From Proteobacteria bacterium UBA7447 (GTDB taxonomy: Bacteria > Pseudomonadota > Gammaproteobacteria > Arenicellales > UBA868), in NCBI GenBank assembly GCA_002477475.1, contig DLPX01000050.1, positions 1 through 33,613 of the forward strand: a stretch of 33,613 nt of DNA, in the 5' to 3' direction. Shown here piece by piece: positions 1 through 6,696 of the stretch. A program made the translations under genes and the position numbers. The notes beneath the pieces were generated by a model. The model made no database searches. It was not told the DNA's origin and saw only the letters and a program-made list of their open reading frames with translations. The stretch's first letter is position 1. Each line of letters begins with the position of its first letter.

Positions 1-21
1 CCCGTCTGCACAGGTTTAGGT

Positions 22-609
22 TTATTGGTTCTTCAAAATGTTTTTACCAGCTTCCAATGCCGTTTGAAGGTGCTTGTCGTGGCCCTGACCGTATTCTGCT
101 GCGTCCAGCATAAAATGAATTTCGATTGGATCAACACCGCAATAGCCTAATACGCCTTGCCGATAAAGATATGCCAGCTTTTCGACGCACCGCCACTCTG
201 ATTCCATCTTTTCTGACACACCAGTTGGGATCAGTAATGTACAAGGTCTCGGAGGCAGTAAACTGCCTTCGGGGTCATGCTTCCAATCATAGGCCCATCC
301 TGCAGACCAGACTCTGTCTAACCATCCTTTCATCATTGCCGGCATCCCATACCACCAGGTAGGAAAAATTAGGCAAAGCGCATCGGCCTTCTCCACTCTG
401 GCCTGGTATGCCAATATATCGTCCGGCATTTCCACGCCTTTAAATTGCAGTAGGTCCCGTTCTGAAAGTACCGGGCTAAAACCTTCCTTATATAAATCGG
501 CTATATCGTATGACAGCCCAGCTTCTTCGACGCCCACAACAAAGCTCTTTAAGACTGCGTGGCTAAATGATGCCTTGTTCGGGTGTGAAATTACTGCTAA
601 TACATGCAA
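22..609 (-). CDS. NAD(P)H:quinone oxidoreductase-like flavoprotein (Flavodoxin_2 fold)
   Basis: The 195-aa product has the flavodoxin-like fold of NQO/MdaB/KefF-type enzymes, which reduce quinones or other acceptors with NAD(P)H through bound FMN or FAD. The N-terminal beta strand and phosphate-binding region (HVLAVISHPNKASFSHA) and the central WWYGMPAMMKGWLDRVW segment (about residues 85-101) are the family hallmarks seen here. The start is TTG, 4 nt after the stop of the upstream demethylase-like gene, so the two are probably co-transcribed and translationally coupled. In this operon it could regenerate a redox partner or reduce a product of the neighbouring enzyme; that role is inference. 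The fold assignment is firm, the substrate is unknown. Base composition is AT-rich like the rest of the left block. Confidence 0.85.
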   Translation of the reverse strand: MHVLAVISHPNKASFSHAVLKSFVVGVEEAGLSYDIADLYKEGFSPVLSERDLLQFKGVEMPDDILAYQARVEKADALCLIFPTWWYGMPAMMKGWLDRVWSAGWAYDWKHDPEGSLLPPRPCTLLIPTGVSEKMESEWRCVEKLAYLYRQGVLGYCGVDPIEIHFMLDAAEYGQGHDKHLQTALEAGKNILKNQ

Positions 610-613
610 CGGT

Positions 614-2110
614 TTAAGATCCTCGTGGTGCGAATGGAATTGTCGTTACCTCGGCTGAAACTGTACCCCCCGGATGATCTACTTCAACCCTGTCCCCCAC
701 TTTGATCGAAACATCAACAATTGCGATTCCGATACTTCGATCCAGAGCAAATGAATGTACGGCCCAGCGAACAATTCCTTCTGTGCCATCGCCTCCGCGT
801 AATGGCCAGTGCCATTCTAATCTCGGGACTTCGCCATCAATGAATAGCCCAACAGAATGGCGCTTAACCCCTTCCTCACTGATCTTTTTGAGTGCTTCCT
901 TACCAATGAAATCAGATTCTTTATCCAGATCAACCAAGTGCGAGGCAACCTCTTCGAGGGCATTCATATTTGAGCCACTGTAATAATCGGTGTCTGTTAC
1001 ACCTCGTTCGATAGCGCGATGAACGATAGGTCCCGTTACTTTAATTCCGAAAGGTTTTCCAGCTTCTAGTATTGCATTCCACAGTGCCATCGCGTTTTCA
1101 CTGCCGTAGGGATAGATTTCGTATCCGAATCCACCGCTCCATCCTGTTCTGGAAACCACTGTGCGTTGGCCAGCCACTTCAGTAATGGTGCACTTGTAGT
1201 TCTTGAGATCATCCAATGGTGTAGCACACAAAGCATTCATTACATGAATTGAGTCTGGGCCCTGAACCTGTAGAGGTGCAACGTCGGGTTCAGATACTTC
1301 AACATACCAATCTGAGTTCAAGACGATGCCCCGCGCCCACAGGGTCAAATCGGTATTTCCATGGGATAGCCAGACAAGATCTTCTTCAGGCATCAGGACA
1401 ACAGGATCGCACAGAACCAAACCCGCTTCATCACAAATAAGCGCATAACGACAATCCCCCGATCCCATAGCAGACATATCTCGAGACGATAAATAGTCAA
1501 GGAATTTCAACGCATCAGGTCCTTTTAATTGCGTCTGTCGTTCCAGGCCAACATCCCACAAGGTTACGCCTTCCATTAACGCCGCATAGTCTTCGTATGG
1601 CGCACGGCTATATACCATGGGGAAAAACATATTGTTATAGACGCTCCATTCCATGCACTTAGCGTCAACAGTTCCCTGCCAATAGGGACTTCGCCTGTTC
1701 ATGGCAAACACACGCTGACGTTCTTCCGCATAAAACGGGTGGGAATCATATATTTCAGCCAAACGCGAAATTTTCCCGTTCTGCATTTCAATGGTTGCCA
1801 CATAACGAAAATCCGCCCTAACAGGAGATCCATCAATCTTCCCTCCTGCCCCTACGATGTTTGCCTTGTACGTGCCTTCGATATAGGCACCCTTTTCTGT
1901 TTCAATGGCTATTCGAGTTTCAGTTTCAATGTTTGAGTGGGAATTCGATATGATCCGTAGTTGGCTCTTCAGATCCTTTTGACCTTTTACAGGTGCATCC
2001 AGAGTCGATGCTTCAAACACCCCATCTTCAGTGAATAGCTCGGCCAGGGCCACATGATCATGTTTAGCCCATGCATCGCAATATGCTTCAAATGCTTCTA
2101 TGGCTTTCAA
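614..2110 (-). CDS. SnoaL-like domain fused to DmdA/GcvT-family demethylase-like protein
   Basis: The 498-aa protein has two parts. Residues 1 to about 130 look like a SnoaL/NTF2-like alpha+beta barrel (EAYCDAWAKHDHVALAEL, then TEDGVFEAS). Residues about 140-498 are a complete aminomethyltransferase (GcvT) superfamily module of the size of DMSP demethylase DmdA. It has VYNNMFFPMVY, the LWDVGLERQTQLKGPDA segment, CDPVV, and EPDVAPLQVQGPD, which resemble DmdA more than glycine-cleavage T protein. Known members move a methyl or aminomethyl group to tetrahydrofolate, so a folate-dependent O-, S- or N-demethylation is likely; the substrate is not evident. No glycine-cleavage genes are nearby. The start is TTG with GGAG 7 nt upstream, the GGAG overlapping the stop of the preceding SnoaL gene. 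The domain fusion is unusual. Confidence 0.75.
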   Translation of the reverse strand: MKAIEAFEAYCDAWAKHDHVALAELFTEDGVFEASTLDAPVKGQKDLKSQLRIISNSHSNIETETRIAIETEKGAYIEGTYKANIVGAGGKIDGSPVRADFRYVATIEMQNGKISRLAEIYDSHPFYAEERQRVFAMNRRSPYWQGTVDAKCMEWSVYNNMFFPMVYSRAPYEDYAALMEGVTLWDVGLERQTQLKGPDALKFLDYLSSRDMSAMGSGDCRYALICDEAGLVLCDPVVLMPEEDLVWLSHGNTDLTLWARGIVLNSDWYVEVSEPDVAPLQVQGPDSIHVMNALCATPLDDLKNYKCTITEVAGQRTVVSRTGWSGGFGYEIYPYGSENAMALWNAILEAGKPFGIKVTGPIVHRAIERGVTDTDYYSGSNMNALEEVASHLVDLDKESDFIGKEALKKISEEGVKRHSVGLFIDGEVPRLEWHWPLRGGDGTEGIVRWAVHSFALDRSIGIAIVDVSIKVGDRVEVDHPGGTVSAEVTTIPFAPRGS

Positions 2111-2120
2111 TCTTTATCTC

Positions 2121-2567
2121 CTAAACAATAGTTTCGTCAGACAACCGACGGATATTTCTCGAATTGAGATAAAGACTGATTCGATGAAGAGCGAGATCGC
2201 GCATCTCTGCAACCACTCCGACTTCGTGGTTATCTTGCACGCCATTTTTCCTTTTTATTGTTAAGACCCCAATTGCTATGGCGGCGCTGTCATTCTCTGC
2301 TATTGGTTCGGGAAAGGTAAATTCTGCGTTTTCAATGGACCTAAATGCATTTTGATGACCAGTAAAAATTTCAGAAGCACCAAATAGGCGGTTTGGTTTT
2401 AGCAGCGGCATTTCAATCAGTGCCCGGTCACCAATCAATTGTTGGATCGCCAGGGCATCTTTGGCTTCAAAGGCGCCTAAATACGCTTGTAATACCGTTT
2501 TCGGAGAGTTAGTTAGCTGACCTGAATTCAATTCTTTGTATGTGTCTAAGAAATTAGTATTTGACAT
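2121..2567 (-). CDS. SnoaL/NTF2-like small protein
   Basis: The 148-aa protein has the pattern of the SnoaL-like/NTF2 superfamily: an N-terminal helix (LQAYLGAFEAKDALAIQQLI), a strand with IEMPLL, GASEIFTGHQNAFRSI, and alternating strands to the C-terminus. Members are cone-shaped barrels acting as isomerases, hydratases, cyclases or simple ligand binders, so no reaction can be named. It is the first gene of the leftward operon, 10 nt before the fused SnoaL-demethylase gene, which carries a second domain of the same superfamily; the two might pair, but that is inference. ATG at 2567 is preferred over TTG at 2573. No clear Shine-Dalgarno site is visible. The promoter and a palindromic operator lie directly upstream. 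Confidence 0.75.
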   Translation of the reverse strand: MSNTNFLDTYKELNSGQLTNSPKTVLQAYLGAFEAKDALAIQQLIGDRALIEMPLLKPNRLFGASEIFTGHQNAFRSIENAEFTFPEPIAENDSAAIAIGVLTIKRKNGVQDNHEVGVVAEMRDLALHRISLYLNSRNIRRLSDETIV

Positions 2568-2581
2568 AACCAAAACAATTT

Positions 2582-2597
2582 AAGTAAGTACTTGCTT
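2582..2597. promoter_or_regulatory. Candidate TetR-family operator
   Basis: A 16-bp imperfect palindrome (AAGTAAGTACTTGCTT, one mismatched pair) is centred between 2589 and 2590 in the gap between the leftward operon and the divergent TetR gene. It overlaps the end of the predicted -10 box of the operon promoter, so a bound repressor would block RNA polymerase. Size and place fit TetR-family operators; binding by the adjacent regulator is inferred. Confidence 0.6.
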
Positions 2598-2623
2598 TTT
2601 ACTGGATTAATAATAAAAGTCAA
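2596..2623 (-). promoter_or_regulatory. Predicted sigma-70 promoter of the SnoaL/demethylase operon
   Basis: On the minus strand a TTGACT -35 box (2618-2623) and a TAAAAA -10 box (2596-2601) are separated by 16 bp. The operator palindrome starts inside the -10 box. The spacing to the first gene leaves a short leader of about 20 nt. Confidence 0.5.
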
Positions 2624-2660
2624 GTGTGTTCATTTCAGTTATTTGACAAAACCTCCCTGC

Positions 2661-3284
2661 ATGACATTACCAAACGAAATTCGGGAACCCAAACAACTAC
2701 GAGCTCGACAAACTCGTGAGGCAGTACTATCGGCCACACTGGACATCCTTGAAGAACAGGGTATTGAGAAGATCAGTACAAATCTTATTGCGAAAACAGC
2801 TGGCATCAATATCGCGACGTTGTACAAATACTTTAATGATAAGTACGAAATACTAAATGAGCTTGCACTGTCGTTCAGTCAAAAACAATCCGATCTAATC
2901 TGTAATTACTTACGCGATACTCCGTCAGACACTCCGATAAAAACGGTTTGTTATGGCATGGTCGACGCCATCGTTGAAGGAACAAAGAAGGATCGCGCAC
3001 TGGTCCAACTACAAAGAGCTCTAATGATATATCCTGAGCTACATTCCGCCTATCAGTACACCAATGTAGAAATAGGAAAGGCCATGAAGCCATTTCTATC
3101 AGCCTGGAAAATTCGATTGAAACCATCGGAGCTTGAAACTGCAATGATGTGCATAGGTGAAACATTCGGTGTACTGCAAGATCTTGCATTGTCGAAATCT
3201 TCAAGATACGACGAAAAAGTTATCAATGAGCTTAAACGTATCGTAACGGCATATTATGAAAGTCACGCGAAGACTTCTACATGA
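2661..3284 (+). CDS. TetR/AcrR family transcriptional regulator
   Basis: The 207-aa protein has a typical TetR N-terminal DNA-binding domain: RQTREAVLSATLDILEEQG, then the helix-turn-helix at about residues 38-58 (ISTNLIAKTAGINIATLYKYF). A variable ligand-binding domain follows (residues 75-207). The ATG at 2661 gives the usual short N-terminus; an upstream ATG at 2592 would start inside the operator and is unlikely. The gene is divergent from the SnoaL/demethylase/oxidoreductase operon and shares its regulatory gap, so it most likely represses that operon and itself until a ligand, perhaps the operon's substrate, binds. The family is certain; target and ligand are inferred. Confidence 0.9.
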   Translation: MTLPNEIREPKQLRARQTREAVLSATLDILEEQGIEKISTNLIAKTAGINIATLYKYFNDKYEILNELALSFSQKQSDLICNYLRDTPSDTPIKTVCYGMVDAIVEGTKKDRALVQLQRALMIYPELHSAYQYTNVEIGKAMKPFLSAWKIRLKPSELETAMMCIGETFGVLQDLALSKSSRYDEKVINELKRIVTAYYESHAKTST

Positions 3285-3366
3285 CTGTTTTCGTCTAACT
3301 CGATTAATCAAAAACGGGGTGTGCGTCGTATCTTGGATGCTGTATCCGGAATAGACGCGATAAAAA

Positions 3367-3443
3367 TGGTGGGCCCGGAAGGACTCGAACCTTCGACCAA
3401 TGGATTATGAGTCCACTGCTCTAACCAACTGAGCTACAGGCCC
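3367..3443 (-). tRNA. tRNA with CAU anticodon, probably tRNA-Ile2 (lysidine type)
   Basis: A 77-nt cloverleaf can be read on the minus strand: acceptor GGGCCTG paired with CGGGCCC, D-loop AGCTCAGTTGGTTAGAGC, anticodon loop CTCATAA (anticodon CAU), T-arm GGTTCGAGTCC and an encoded CCA end. CAU fits Met or Ile2. The C4-G69 and C5-G68 pairs match E. coli tRNA-Ile2, where they help TilS make lysidine, while E. coli elongator tRNA-Met has U-A and A-U there. Ile2 is therefore preferred. The 3' end faces the AT-rich catabolic block. Confidence 0.93.
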
Positions 3444-3478
3444 GATGCGTTTTCTTTGTGAAATGTAAACCGGACAAA

Positions 3479-3487
3479 ATTATATCA
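3479..3487 (-). promoter_or_regulatory. Extended -10 promoter of the tRNA gene
   Basis: On the minus strand the sequence reads TGATATAAT, a perfect extended -10 element (TGnTATAAT). It ends 35 bp before the tRNA 5' end, giving a leader of about 28 nt. No good -35 box is visible, as expected for extended -10 promoters. Confidence 0.55.
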
Positions 3488-3560
3488 AACTGATCTTTGA
3501 GTTCTTTGGGATCGTCTAAAAAATCTGTGGTCGAGAAAGTTCTGCAGAAGCATTTCCACT

Positions 3561-3607
3561 CCTTTAGAGTTGTTAGGAACGGTTCTAGAGTGACTATGCT
3601 CTAAAGG
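3561..3607. repeat. 9-bp inverted repeat upstream of the DMT gene
   Basis: CCTTTAGAG (3561-3569) and CTCTAAAGG (3599-3607) are perfect inverted copies 29 nt apart, and TCTAGAG at 3584-3590 lies between them. The second arm ends 19 bp before the transporter start. It may be an operator pair or an RNA hairpin in the leader. Confidence 0.55.
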
Positions 3608-3626
3608 CGATTCAGGGAGAACTTGG

Positions 3627-4089
3627 ATGAACGCATGGATGCTTTTGTTGTTGATCACGCTTATGTACGCGGGCTACAACCTGTTCGTCAAAGTCTCAGG
3701 AGATCATGCAGCCGGCACGGTGACGACCACCATTCTGGCGACGATCAGCCTACAAACGGCAGCCCTGGTCGTGTCGCTGATCTTTGCGGCCTACCTCTTT
3801 ATACGCGGCGGGCAGACATTCGCGATCCCCCCGGCGTCATACAAATGGGCAGTGCTTTCGGGTATCTGCATCGGCATTGCCGAAATCGGCTACTTTTACC
3901 TTTTCTCGGGAACAGGCTTGCGTCAGACGATTCCTGCCAGCACGGCAATCCCCGTTATTGTGTGCGGGACCGTAGTGATCGCGTTTATTTATTGTGTCTG
4001 TGGCTTTTCTGAGCGAGCCATTCGGCTGGCGCCAGATGCTGGGCGTGGCTTTGGTAGTGCTTGGCGTCGGCGTCCTCTTTACCAAGTAG
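3627..4089 (+). pseudogene. EamA/DMT-family half-size transporter with a frameshift
   Basis: The reading frame starts with ATG at 3627 (GGGAG upstream) and encodes hydrophobic helices of a drug/metabolite-transporter protein: MLLLLITLMYAGYNLFVK, then helices up to VIVCGTVVIAFI. Near 3984-3993 (TTTATTTATTG) the coding signal moves to the next frame, which continues SVAFLSEPFGWRQMLG then VALVVLGVGVLFTK and stops at 4089. The second piece is the typical last loop and helix of an EamA domain. Joined, the protein would be about 153 aa, a normal single EamA domain. The unshifted frame runs on to 4157 in charged, non-membrane sequence. One extra base explains it: either a real mutation or an assembly error. 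Substrate unknown. Confidence 0.75.
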
Positions 4090-4119
4090 GCATATCTCTG
4101 GCGCACACGGGCCGGAGCG

Positions 4120-4890
4120 TCAGGCCGCTATGGCAGTTGTCAGTACGGGAACGCTGACAAAACCGAATCGCCCGTCACTCTCTGCCTGATCGAGCTGTTC
4201 GCGCCAACTGGTAACGTCTTCCTCAGGAATTCCTTGTCCCAAAGCAAAGTGTGTGAAGAGCCTGGAAGCCAGATAGGCAAAAGAGTTGTGGTGCAGGCTG
4301 TTGTTCAGAAATCCCATTGGCGTGCAATGAGCACCCGCAAAGCCATGCCGGGCGAGTTTGGCAGGCATCTCCAGCGGTAGCATCTGATGAAAGCAGTGCG
4401 CCTTAAATGCGTCGTGCATTCTCCGGTTCAGCACAGGATCAGGCCCATGGAAGTGCCAATGATCCCAAAGCACGGAGACGGTGGAGAGCCGCCCGCCGGG
4501 TTTGAGGATCCGTCGGATTTCCGCGATCGCGCTGTCCACATTATCGATGTACTCAAGCACCTGTATCGAAGCGATACCGTCAAATTCACCATCTGAAAAA
4601 GACAGGGCAGTTGCGGAGTCTTTGCTAAAGCTGACATTGTCGAGTCCTTGGCAGTGGTCGGTCGCCGCAGCGATCTGCTGATCGCTTGGATCCAGCCCGA
4701 CGACACGCCCGTCAGTTCCCACTGAAAGCGCAAGATCCTTAAGGAGATGACCGCCACCGCAGCCAACATCCAGGATCTGCTGCCCGACCGCGACATTCAG
4801 AGCCTCGAAGGTGGCCTTGCGACGGCCGACACCTTCCTGGGTTTGTGCCATCCGGCGCTGGACTGCGCCAATCTCACTGCTGAATTCCAT
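4120..4890 (-). CDS. Class I SAM-dependent methyltransferase (UbiE/Methyltransf_11 type)
   Basis: The 256-aa protein has the SAM-binding glycine motif ILDVGCGGGHLL near residue 40, then VVGLDPSDQQI, FDGIASIQVLEYIDN and LKPGGRLSTVSVLWDHW, the ordered motifs of class I methyltransferases acting on small molecules. The C-terminal half is less conserved and gives no substrate. ATG at 4890 is chosen because GGAGAG lies 6 nt upstream; a TTG at 4914 lacks such a site. The gene is divergent from the SDR gene at 5036. The nearby enzymes do not form a pathway that I recognise. Confidence 0.85.
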   Translation of the reverse strand: MEFSSEIGAVQRRMAQTQEGVGRRKATFEALNVAVGQQILDVGCGGGHLLKDLALSVGTDGRVVGLDPSDQQIAAATDHCQGLDNVSFSKDSATALSFSDGEFDGIASIQVLEYIDNVDSAIAEIRRILKPGGRLSTVSVLWDHWHFHGPDPVLNRRMHDAFKAHCFHQMLPLEMPAKLARHGFAGAHCTPMGFLNNSLHHNSFAYLASRLFTHFALGQGIPEEDVTSWREQLDQAESDGRFGFVSVPVLTTAIAA

Positions 4891-4961
4891 TATTCTCTCC
4901 GGTTCAATTTTCAATCGCCCCTGTGATGGTATAAGGAGTGATTGTTCAAAGACATGATTAA

Positions 4962-4990
4962 TCGATAGCTTAAAGATCGGCTTCTATACT
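4962..4990 (+). promoter_or_regulatory. Predicted sigma-70 promoter of the SDR gene
   Basis: TCGATA (4962-4967) and TATACT (4985-4990) are 17 bp apart. Transcription would begin near 4997, giving a leader of about 40 nt before the ATG at 5036. This argues against the in-frame ATG at 5000 as the start. Confidence 0.45.
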
Positions 4991-5035
4991 GCCGGGATCA
5001 TGCCGACGATAGGCTCAGTATACAAGGAGGATCAG

Positions 5036-5815
5036 ATGGGAGGCGTTGCAAATCGGGTTGCTTTGGTGACCGGTGCGGGGAGCGAGACAGGGATTGGTTT
5101 TGCGATAGCGAAACTGCTTAAGGCGGCTGGCGCACAAGTCGCAATCTCCTCGACCACGGACCGCATCCATGAACGATGCGAGGAACTGGGCGGCAGCAAG
5201 AGCGGGGTGTTTGCGTCTCCTGCCGATCTTACCGAGGCAGATGCCGTCGCGGGCTTGGCGGCAGAGGTCGAAAAGACGCTCGGGCCAATCGATATCCTGA
5301 TCAATAATGCGGGCATGGTGCAGATCGGTCGAGATGAGCCAAGCTCGCCATTGCATGAGGTCAGTGATGAGAAGTGGCGCTACAGCATTGATATGAGCCT
5401 CACCAGCGCTTTCATGATGACCCGTGCCGTACTGCCGTCAATGATGACAAATACTTACGGCCGGATAGTGCATATCTCGTCTGTGACGGGCCCGGTTGTA
5501 GGGATTCATGGCAGTACCGTCTACGGCACCGCCAAGGCCGGGATGCTGGGCATGGCGCGTTCGCTGGCGATTGAGACGGGCTCCAAGAATATTACGGTCA
5601 ATTGTGTCGGCCCCGGCTGGATTCATACTGGATCAAGCGGAGAGGACGAAGTGACCGCTGGACAGTTTACCCCCGTGGGAAGGCCAGGGACTCCTGAGGA
5701 AGTGGGCCATGTTGCAGTGTTTCTTGCAAGTGAAGAGGCAAGCTACGTCACCGGCCAGCTTATTGTGGTTGATGGCGGAAACACCATTCAGGAATACAAG
5801 GTCGCACTTTCTTAG
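5036..5815 (+). CDS. SDR family oxidoreductase (FabG-like)
   Basis: The 259-aa protein is a classical short-chain dehydrogenase/reductase. It has the nucleotide-binding TGAGSETGIG near residue 12, NNAG, the catalytic Ser region HISSVTG, the YGTAK active-site Tyr/Lys, and the C-terminal YVTGQLIVVDGG. Such enzymes oxidise or reduce alcohols and ketones with NAD(P); FabG-like 3-oxoacyl reductases are closest in general look, but substrate cannot be read from sequence. A perfect AAGGAGG 5 nt upstream fixes the start at 5036. It is followed after 21 nt by the unrecognised membrane protein and may be co-transcribed with it. Confidence 0.9.
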   Translation: MGGVANRVALVTGAGSETGIGFAIAKLLKAAGAQVAISSTTDRIHERCEELGGSKSGVFASPADLTEADAVAGLAAEVEKTLGPIDILINNAGMVQIGRDEPSSPLHEVSDEKWRYSIDMSLTSAFMMTRAVLPSMMTNTYGRIVHISSVTGPVVGIHGSTVYGTAKAGMLGMARSLAIETGSKNITVNCVGPGWIHTGSSGEDEVTAGQFTPVGRPGTPEEVGHVAVFLASEEASYVTGQLIVVDGGNTIQEYKVALS

Positions 5816-5836
5816 GCCCATCGGTCTGCTGGTAAT

Positions 5837-6610
5837 ATGTTTTTTGATCAGTTGGAGCGCCTCTTTAGGCTGATGCTCTTGGCATCACTCACGGTGCTGG
5901 CGATCTCCTTCTTTCAAAAAGACAAGCTACCCGACCCAGGGTTCTTCAGCGATGCTGTGCTGGTTGAGCCAAGGCAAACCCCAACCCAGAAGTCGCCCTT
6001 TGAGACAAAGGTGAATAACCAGACTTATACGGTAACACCACTGTTCGAATATGAATTGAGCGGGGTGGTCGTGACAGATTATGAGAGTGGATCTTTCGGC
6101 GATATCTACCACCATCGGAAATGGAAAGATTTTCTGAACGTCAAGGATCTGTGTGTTGTTTGGGGCCAAAACATAACGTCTGGGGTATTTCGCAAGTTAC
6201 GTTACGACAGTGGGCCTTGGACGTGTTTTTTTAAGGCGCCCGACCGCAAGACGGGCAAGAGGTTCAGAGGCGATCAGCTATCAAACAATCATCTGTTAAC
6301 AGACGAGCTGGATTTGCACCATAAAATCATGCGTGCAGCCCCGGGTGATGAGGTCAGGATCAAGGGTGTCCTGGCAAATTATCAGAACGTAGCGATTGGT
6401 TTTGACCGCGGCACCAGCATTTCACGGACCGACACCGGAAATGGCGCGTGCGAGACAATCTATGTGACCGATTTCTCGATCACCAAAAAGGCGAACTGGG
6501 TCTGGCGGATGCTTTACCGGCTGTCAGGAGTGGCATCGGCTGTCGCAGTGTTAGGGTTTATCCTGACGCTTCTGATCCGCCCGGCCAAGAGACCCTACTT
6601 GCGACAGTAA
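5837..6610 (+). CDS. Unrecognised membrane-anchored protein with two TM segments
   Basis: I do not recognise this 257-aa protein. It has an N-terminal hydrophobic helix (about residues 10-25, LMLLASLTVLAISFF), a polar middle part of about 195 residues, and a C-terminal helix (about 230-250, SGVASAVAVLGFILTLLI) ending in basic residues. The middle domain is probably periplasmic and has Trp- and Cys-containing segments (DLCVVWG, GPWTCFF, NGACETIYVTDF) and GDEVRIKGVLANY, which suggests an OB-like beta barrel. It follows the SDR gene by 21 nt and ends before the bidirectional terminator at 6651. Function unknown. Confidence 0.75.
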   Translation: MFFDQLERLFRLMLLASLTVLAISFFQKDKLPDPGFFSDAVLVEPRQTPTQKSPFETKVNNQTYTVTPLFEYELSGVVVTDYESGSFGDIYHHRKWKDFLNVKDLCVVWGQNITSGVFRKLRYDSGPWTCFFKAPDRKTGKRFRGDQLSNNHLLTDELDLHHKIMRAAPGDEVRIKGVLANYQNVAIGFDRGTSISRTDTGNGACETIYVTDFSITKKANWVWRMLYRLSGVASAVAVLGFILTLLIRPAKRPYLRQ

Positions 6611-6650
6611 CGCAAGAATCAGAGTCAATTAGCGGGCCGTGCTCCAAAAG

Positions 6651-6678
6651 AAAACCCCGGAGCGTTGTCCGGGGTTTT
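6651..6678. terminator. Bidirectional rho-independent terminator
   Basis: AAAACCCCGG (6651-6660) and CCGGGGTTTT (6669-6678) form a perfect 10-bp inverted repeat around an 8-nt loop. Read on either strand it is a GC-rich stem followed by U residues, so it can end both rpoD (minus) and the SDR/membrane-protein unit (plus). Confidence 0.85.
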
Positions 6679-6696
6679 ACAGTCGGCTGGACTGTA

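Noticed and set aside
614..2110. Glycine-cleavage T protein (gcvT)
   Set aside because: No gcvH or gcvP nearby, and conserved blocks resemble DmdA-like proteins more; the SnoaL fusion is also not a GcvT feature.
3285..3366. Terminator for the tRNA or TetR gene
   Set aside because: Only 4-bp stems (GGAT/ATCC) and scattered T-runs are present; not enough for a call.
5000..5035. Upstream ATG (5000) as the SDR start
   Set aside because: It is at the predicted transcription start, while AAGGAGG is placed correctly for ATG 5036.
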